Source of the DNA: Torulaspora globosa
Lineage: Eukaryota > Ascomycota > Saccharomycetes > Saccharomycetales > Saccharomycetaceae
Assembly (NCBI RefSeq): GCF_014133895.1
Contig: NC_050729.1
Span: forward strand, 868,001-932,000
Length of the DNA stretch: 64,000 nt
Reading direction: 5' to 3'
Shown here: piece by piece, positions 59,202-64,000 of the stretch
Layout of the letters: the number at the start of each line of letters is the position of its first letter
Position numbering within the stretch: the stretch's first letter is position 1
Notes under the pieces: generated by a model
Told to the model about the DNA's origin: nothing
Databases searched by the model: none
Seen by the model: only the letters and a program-made list of their open reading frames with translations
Program-made: the position numbers and the translations under genes

Positions 59202-61847
59202 ATGTTCGTCTACAAGAGAGACGGTCATAAGGAGCCTGTAAGGTTCGATAAGATCACTGCCCGTATATCACGGTTATGCTATGGGTTGGATCCAGCACAC
59301 ATCGATGCGGTGAAAATTACGCAGCGAATCATCTCAGGTGTGTACGAAGGTGTCACTACGGTGGAATTGGACAATTTGGCTGCTGAAACGTGTGCTTATA
59401 TGACTACTGTGCATCCGGATTACGCTACTTTAGCGGCTAGAATCGCGATCTCTAATCTTCACAAGCAGACTACGAAACAGTTTTCTCAGGTGATAAGCGA
59501 TTTGTACCACTACGTGAACCCAAAGAATGGCGTTCACTCGCCTATGATCTCTAAGGAGGTGTTGGATATCGTGCTGGAAAACAAGGATGAATTGAACTCT
59601 GCCATCGTCTACGACAGGGATTTTAACTTCAACTACTTTGGTTTCAAGACGTTGGAACGCTCATACCTGCTGAGGATCAATGGTGAGGTCGCTGAACGTC
59701 CGCAGCACATGATCATGCGGGTGGCAGTCGGCATCCATGGTAGCGACATTAAGTCTGCCATCGAAACTTACAACCTGATGTCATTGAGATATTTCATCCA
59801 TGCCTCTCCCACGCTTTTCAACGCTGGTACCCCTCGCCCGCAGATGTCATCGTGCTTTTTAGTGGCAATGAAAGATGACTCTATCGAGGGTATTTACGAC
59901 ACTTTGAAGGAATGTGCCATGATCTCCAAGACCGCTGGTGGTATCGGGCTACATATTCATAACATTCGTTCTACAGGCTCTTACATTGCGGGCACTAATG
60001 GTACTTCCAACGGCTTGATTCCTATGGTACGGGTTTTCAATAACACCGCCCGTTACGTTGACCAAGGTGGTAACAAGAGACCAGGTGCTTTCGCTCTTTA
60101 CTTAGAGCCTTGGCACGCGGATATCTTCGACTTTATCGATATTCGGAAAAATCATGGTAAGGAGGAGATCCGCGCTAGAGACTTGTTCCCGGCTCTTTGG
60201 GTTCCAGACCTGTTTATGAAGCGTGTCCAGGCGAATGGCGAGTGGACCTTATTCTCTCCAAGTGAAGCACCCGGGTTAGCTGACGTCTATGGAGATGAGT
60301 TCGAAGCCTTGTACGAGCGTTATGTGGCTGAGGGCCGTGGTAGAAAAACTATCAAGGCACAAAAACTGTGGTACGCTATCTTGGAAGCTCAAACGGAGAC
60401 CGGTACTCCTTTTGTGATTTACAAGGACGCCTGCAACAATAAAAGTAACCAGAAGAACTTGGGTACCATCAAGTCTTCTAATTTGTGTTGCGAAATCGTT
60501 GAATACTCAGCACCAGACGAGACTGCTGTCTGTAATCTGGCTTCGATTGCTTTGCCATCATGTGTTCAAGTCTCTGAAGATGGCAAGACCCAATGGTATA
60601 ACTTCGCCAAGTTGCATGAAATCGCTAAAGTTATCACTCGTAACCTGAACAAAGTTATTGACCGCAATTACTACCCAGTCCCAGAAGCTAAAAATTCCAA
60701 CATGAGACACAGACCTATTGCTCTTGGTGTCAACGGTCTGGCTGATACCTTCATGATGCTACGTATCCCATTCGAATCTCAAGAGGCCAAAGAGTTAAAC
60801 ATTCAAATTTTTGAGACCATGTACCATGCCGCTTTGGAGGCTTCTTGCGAGCTAGCGAAGAAAGATGGCCCTTACCAGACCTACGAAGGTTCTCCTGTAT
60901 CTCAAGGTATTTTACAGTATGACATGTGGAACGTAAAGCCGTCTGATCTATGGGATTGGGATTCGCTGAAGGCTGATATCAAGAAGTACGGTATCAGAAA
61001 CTCTCTGCTATTAGCACCAATGCCCACTGCATCTACCTCTCAAATCTTAGGCTACAATGAGTGCTTTGAACCATTCACTTCGAACATGTACTCCCGCCGT
61101 GTGCTATCAGGTGAGTTCCAAATTGTCAATCCATATCTGTTACGTGATTTGGTTGATCTCGGTATCTGGGATGAGAGTATGAAGCAGCGTATCATCACTG
61201 ACAATGGCTCCATTCAAAATGTGCCAAATATTCCTCAAGAACTAAAGGATCTTTACAAGACCGTTTGGGAAATTTCCCAAAAACATATCATCGACATGGC
61301 AGCCGACCGTTCAGCATTCATCGACCAGTCACACTCCTTGAACATCCACATCCGTGCTCCTACCATGGGTAAGTTGACAAGTATGCACTTCTACGGTTGG
61401 AAGAAAGGTTTGAAGACGGGTATGTACTATCTACGGACACAGGCCGCCTCTGCCGCCATTCAGTTTACCATCGACAAAAGTGTGGCAGAGCAGGCTGGTC
61501 AAAATGCGGCTGACTTGTCCAGTTTACGCCGTCCGAAATACGTACCACAAAAGGTTAACCTTGCAGAGGGCACGCTAACCGTCAGCGATGAACCATCCGG
61601 AGACAGCTCTTCGACGCCATTATCTACAGCATCCTCAATCACCAATAGTATCGCCTCACTGAAAATTCAAGAAAGCCTGCCTGTTACGCCAGTGACATCC
61701 GCCTCCCAGTCCACACTGTCGGAGCCTTCTGAAGTTGAAATACCCAAGATTAGCAAGCAGGATGACGATGAAGTGGATATTTACAATTCTAAAGTCATAG
61801 CTTGCGCAATTGACAATCCTGAGGCCTGCACAATGTGCTCCGGCTGA
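59202..61847 (+). CDS. RNR1: Ribonucleotide reductase large subunit
   Basis: 881 residues (888 in S. cerevisiae Rnr1). The N-terminal ATP cone (about 1-95) begins [22 protein letters not shown]. The catalytic barrel has the redox cysteines in MSSCFLVAM and [10 protein letters not shown], the dNTP/glycyl region [10 protein letters not shown] and [15 protein letters not shown]. The tail is Ser/Thr-rich and ends in the thiol-relay CTMCSG. It reduces NDPs to dNDPs with the small subunits Rnr2/Rnr4. It is the single counterpart of RNR1 and RNR3; the cell-cycle promoter indicates the RNR1 role. Confidence 0.98.
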   Translation: MFVYKRDGHKEPVRFDKITARISRLCYGLDPAHIDAVKITQRIISGVYEGVTTVELDNLAAETCAYMTTVHPDYATLAARIAISNLHKQTTKQFSQVISDLYHYVNPKNGVHSPMISKEVLDIVLENKDELNSAIVYDRDFNFNYFGFKTLERSYLLRINGEVAERPQHMIMRVAVGIHGSDIKSAIETYNLMSLRYFIHASPTLFNAGTPRPQMSSCFLVAMKDDSIEGIYDTLKECAMISKTAGGIGLHIHNIRSTGSYIAGTNGTSNGLIPMVRVFNNTARYVDQGGNKRPGAFALYLEPWHADIFDFIDIRKNHGKEEIRARDLFPALWVPDLFMKRVQANGEWTLFSPSEAPGLADVYGDEFEALYERYVAEGRGRKTIKAQKLWYAILEAQTETGTPFVIYKDACNNKSNQKNLGTIKSSNLCCEIVEYSAPDETAVCNLASIALPSCVQVSEDGKTQWYNFAKLHEIAKVITRNLNKVIDRNYYPVPEAKNSNMRHRPIALGVNGLADTFMMLRIPFESQEAKELNIQIFETMYHAALEASCELAKKDGPYQTYEGSPVSQGILQYDMWNVKPSDLWDWDSLKADIKKYGIRNSLLLAPMPTASTSQILGYNECFEPFTSNMYSRRVLSGEFQIVNPYLLRDLVDLGIWDESMKQRIITDNGSIQNVPNIPQELKDLYKTVWEISQKHIIDMAADRSAFIDQSHSLNIHIRAPTMGKLTSMHFYGWKKGLKTGMYYLRTQAASAAIQFTIDKSVAEQAGQNAADLSSLRRPKYVPQKVNLAEGTLTVSDEPSGDSSSTPLSTASSITNSIASLKIQESLPVTPVTSASQSTLSEPSEVEIPKISKQDDDEVDIYNSKVIACAIDNPEACTMCSG

Positions 61848-62295
61848 TTTTACTGCATTTCACCAGTCGCTATTTTTTTTCATTTTCGGGGTTGTAATAG
61901 GTGTATTAATTAATGTTTTCGTTTTTACCATGGAGACCAAGTTCTCAGGTTGCTTTAGCAGATTAGCAATCAGTCAGACATTTACCAAGTTATAGATTAT
62001 TCTAAGATCTTTTTCGTAAACTTACTTTCTGAATCCGCCATCTTTTCTTGGCAGGCTGCCGCAATTCACAATCTGTAGTCGAAGTTAATCAATGTAGTAA
62101 CAGCGCTAGTAACTCGAATTCATTCTAAGCTTCCAGATATCTGAAAGCGCTAGGTTTCGAGCTTTATGGGGTCCAATGCTCGAAGATAGTAAATTCAGAG
62201 CATTGGAAATAATTTATCTTTTTGTCAGGATGTCTCTACTTAGCTAATTGGTTTTGTGTTACTGATCTTCATCGTTCATCTGATGAAGACAAGAA
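61848..62295. other. Intergenic between RNR1 and the YIL067C-like gene
   Basis: 448 bp of AT-rich sequence with no gene or clear site. A 61-codon frame starting inside the RNR1 tail (61810-61995) is chance. Confidence 0.4.
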
Positions 62296-64000
62296 ATGGA
62301 GGGCAACGAGCAAAACCCTCAAGGCAAAAACCATGCGTTATTATTCGACCAAGATAGCTTCCAGTTGGACGACTTAAATCAGGAAGATCGAACGGTTCTT
62401 CAAGACTTCAGGAGCGACGAGCAATGGTCACAGCTCAAACGGGGAAACAGAATAATGAATCTCATTAGAAAAATATGGGAAGGGCCTGTAGAGCCGGCAG
62501 ACGAAAAGCCCAACTTCACATCCCATTCGTTGCAATATCTGGACGGCTTACCAGCAAAGATGCAAGCGGGCCGGTTCTCTCAAAAAAGCACCAGGTTGAC
62601 AGTTTTGTTAGTGTATTGCTCACTTTGGTTTGGTCTAATATTCTGCCTACTGTATACATCACTGATCAAGGCTCCATTCTTCTATCCCAATGACGGTAGC
62701 GACAGAATACCTATAGTTTCGCTAAGGTGCAACTCTTATTGGAATTGGGAAGGAAAGAATAATGCATGTGGTAAGGACGCTTCAGCCTGTGAACCGCTCA
62801 GCGACGAGGAATATCTTATAAGATGTCCAGCGCTATGTGACAGGGGTGGCTGGACGTATTCTGCCATTTCGGTTGGCGATCAAAGAATCAAATATAGAGG
62901 TTACGAAATTGGAGGAGGCCCGGTACCACTGGATCTTGACTCAGAGTACTTGTCCTATCCGTACAGAGCCGACTCATTTGCCTGTTCATCTGCCTTTCAC
63001 GCCGGGGTCATTTCTCCGATCTTTGGTGGCTGTGCCAGGTTATCGATGGAAGGCTCGCAATCCTCGTTCCCAGGAAGCTTGGGCAGGTACGCCCATCTGT
63101 CTGTAACCTTTGATTCCTTCTTTCCCGGCTCGTTCTCTTTTAAGAAACTTCGAGATGGAGTGAGTTCAGGTTGCATTGATCTTCGGATGATTATTATCAC
63201 ATTGAATATTCTGCTCGGATTACCAGTTTTTTATTTCTGCAACAGCTTGGTTGGATATTGGATCACGACAATTGTCGGATACTGGACCATTTCGCTGGCA
63301 TTAGATCCCCCAAGATTAATAGATCCCCACGACGCTGCCACGATATATGAGCTTATCAGCGTGGCTGTGCAGCGCCTTCTTCCGTTGTGTTTCATTTTGT
63401 ATGTTGAATGGAAATGTGCCGTCAAGAGATGCCTGGAAGATGGGTCTCCAGTAGCGAAAGTTTTATTATGGTATCCCACATTTTGGCTTGGTGTAATGAA
63501 TAAGATCACCTTTGATAGACTTCCAGTCGATAGATTAACCACGAGAGATCTTAAAGAGCAAGCTGGGGCAATAACTGCGGTAAGTTTCATTGCAGCTACA
63601 GTTCTAACCTGTGCAATTATTCAGGCGTATTCTCTATGGAAATCTGGCAGGTTTAGAAAGTACTTCAAGATCTACATTTCGATCATCTTCGGGGTCGTTT
63701 TGCTGGGATGTATACCAGGATTGAATCTAAGGATCCACCATTATATTTTAGGCATGATCTTACTTCCAGGATGCGCGACAAGAGGTCGCTCTGCGTATCT
63801 GTTTCAGGGAGTTCTTATAGGGCTCATCTTGTCAGGCGTGGCAAGGTGGGACTTTGCTAGCATAGTGGAAACGGACTTTGCATTACTCAGAGGGGAGGCT
63901 GGATCCTTTCTAGAGCCGCCGCAGTTTGTCTTTGATGCCCAAAATCCTCATCATATATCGTGGAAGCTCAACTCAAATGCCACTGCCTCGATCGACGCAG
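62296..64000 (+). CDS. YIL067C: YIL067C-like LCCL-domain membrane protein, 5' part only
   Basis: The frame from ATG 62296 stays open to the window edge: 568 codons without a stop. A cytosolic N-terminus of about 105 residues is followed by a membrane span (about 107-128, LTVLLVYCSLWFGLIFCLLY). The LCCL domain (about 145-280) has the expected cysteines: RCNSYWNWEGKNNACG, RCPALCDRGGW, SFACSSAFHAGVISPIFGGC. More membrane spans follow from about residue 295. S. cerevisiae YIL067C (678 residues) has no known function; it lies beside RNR3 there as here. The C-terminus is missing. Confidence 0.9.
   Translation, partial: MEGNEQNPQGKNHALLFDQDSFQLDDLNQEDRTVLQDFRSDEQWSQLKRGNRIMNLIRKIWEGPVEPADEKPNFTSHSLQYLDGLPAKMQAGRFSQKSTRLTVLLVYCSLWFGLIFCLLYTSLIKAPFFYPNDGSDRIPIVSLRCNSYWNWEGKNNACGKDASACEPLSDEEYLIRCPALCDRGGWTYSAISVGDQRIKYRGYEIGGGPVPLDLDSEYLSYPYRADSFACSSAFHAGVISPIFGGCARLSMEGSQSSFPGSLGRYAHLSVTFDSFFPGSFSFKKLRDGVSSGCIDLRMIIITLNILLGLPVFYFCNSLVGYWITTIVGYWTISLALDPPRLIDPHDAATIYELISVAVQRLLPLCFILYVEWKCAVKRCLEDGSPVAKVLLWYPTFWLGVMNKITFDRLPVDRLTTRDLKEQAGAITAVSFIAATVLTCAIIQAYSLWKSGRFRKYFKIYISIIFGVVLLGCIPGLNLRIHHYILGMILLPGCATRGRSAYLFQGVLIGLILSGVARWDFASIVETDFALLRGEAGSFLEPPQFVFDAQNPHHISWKLNSNATASIDA

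Overview
This window is chromosomal DNA from a budding yeast of the Saccharomycetaceae. Genes are compact, nearly intronless and on both strands. The one certain intron (in RPL34) has the yeast GTATGT / TACTAAC / CAG signals, and CTG codons fall at conserved leucine positions, which argues against the CUG-Ser yeasts. Gene order is the strongest clue. Homologues of genes from S. cerevisiae chromosome V (the YER048-YER070 block) and chromosome IX left arm (the YIL039-YIL067 block) are interleaved here in one series. Every pair duplicated in baker's yeast (GIP2/PIG2, RPL34A/B, HMF1/MMF1, PCL6/PCL7, GPP1/GPP2, VHR1/VHR2, RGI1/RGI2, RNR1/RNR3) is a single gene. This is the arrangement expected of a lineage that split off before the whole-genome duplication, such as Torulaspora, Zygosaccharomyces, Zygotorulaspora or Lachancea. 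The exact genus cannot be settled from this sequence alone.

Layout. 1-8.3 kb: TED1 (cut by the window edge), CAJ1, APQ12, tRNA-Gln(UUG), an unrecognised split reading frame, ISD11, TPA1, GVP36. 8.7-16.3 kb: PKP1, RSM18, JHD1, CBR1, HOM3 and a tail-anchored cytochrome b5-like gene with no counterpart at this position in S. cerevisiae. 16.7-23.7 kb, a GC-rich block: AGE2, PIC2, a 37-residue membrane micropeptide, a GIP2/PIG2-type PP1 subunit, MET30, HIS1. 24-35 kb: SYG1, NEO1, DFG10, FCY2, RPL34 (spliced), MMF1/HMF1. 35-46 kb: PET117, a PCL6/7 cyclin, CEM1, glycerol-3-phosphatase, a YIL055C-like gene, VHR1/2, ICL1, tRNA-Ser(UGA). 46.5-48.5 kb: decayed mobile DNA. 48.8-64 kb: RGI1/2, MOT2, SNP1, ARG5,6, ARC15, YRB2, EFM4, FIS1, RNR1, and the start of a YIL067C-like LCCL membrane protein.

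The genes are mainly housekeeping: amino-acid synthesis (HOM3, HIS1, ARG5,6), mitochondrial function (ISD11, PKP1, RSM18, PIC2, PET117, MMF1, CEM1, FIS1), lipid and membrane work (TED1, APQ12, CBR1, NEO1, DFG10), and transcription or RNA control (JHD1, MOT2, SNP1, VHR). Several promoters carry readable sites: Gcn4 at HOM3 and ARG5,6, four MCB boxes at RNR1, a carbon-source element at ICL1, tandem Rap1-like sites at RPL34, STREs at RGI.

The most unusual stretch lies between ICL1 and RGI. It holds a broken chromosomal copy of a 2-micron-plasmid-type FLP/R site-specific recombinase, with its catalytic His/Arg/Tyr core deleted. Next to it are two inverted fragments of a Ty3-like Gag gene, one preceded by an LTR-like sequence. 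A second item worth attention is the split reading frame at 3.5-4.2 kb, with a possible +1 frameshift heptamer and a possible non-consensus intron.
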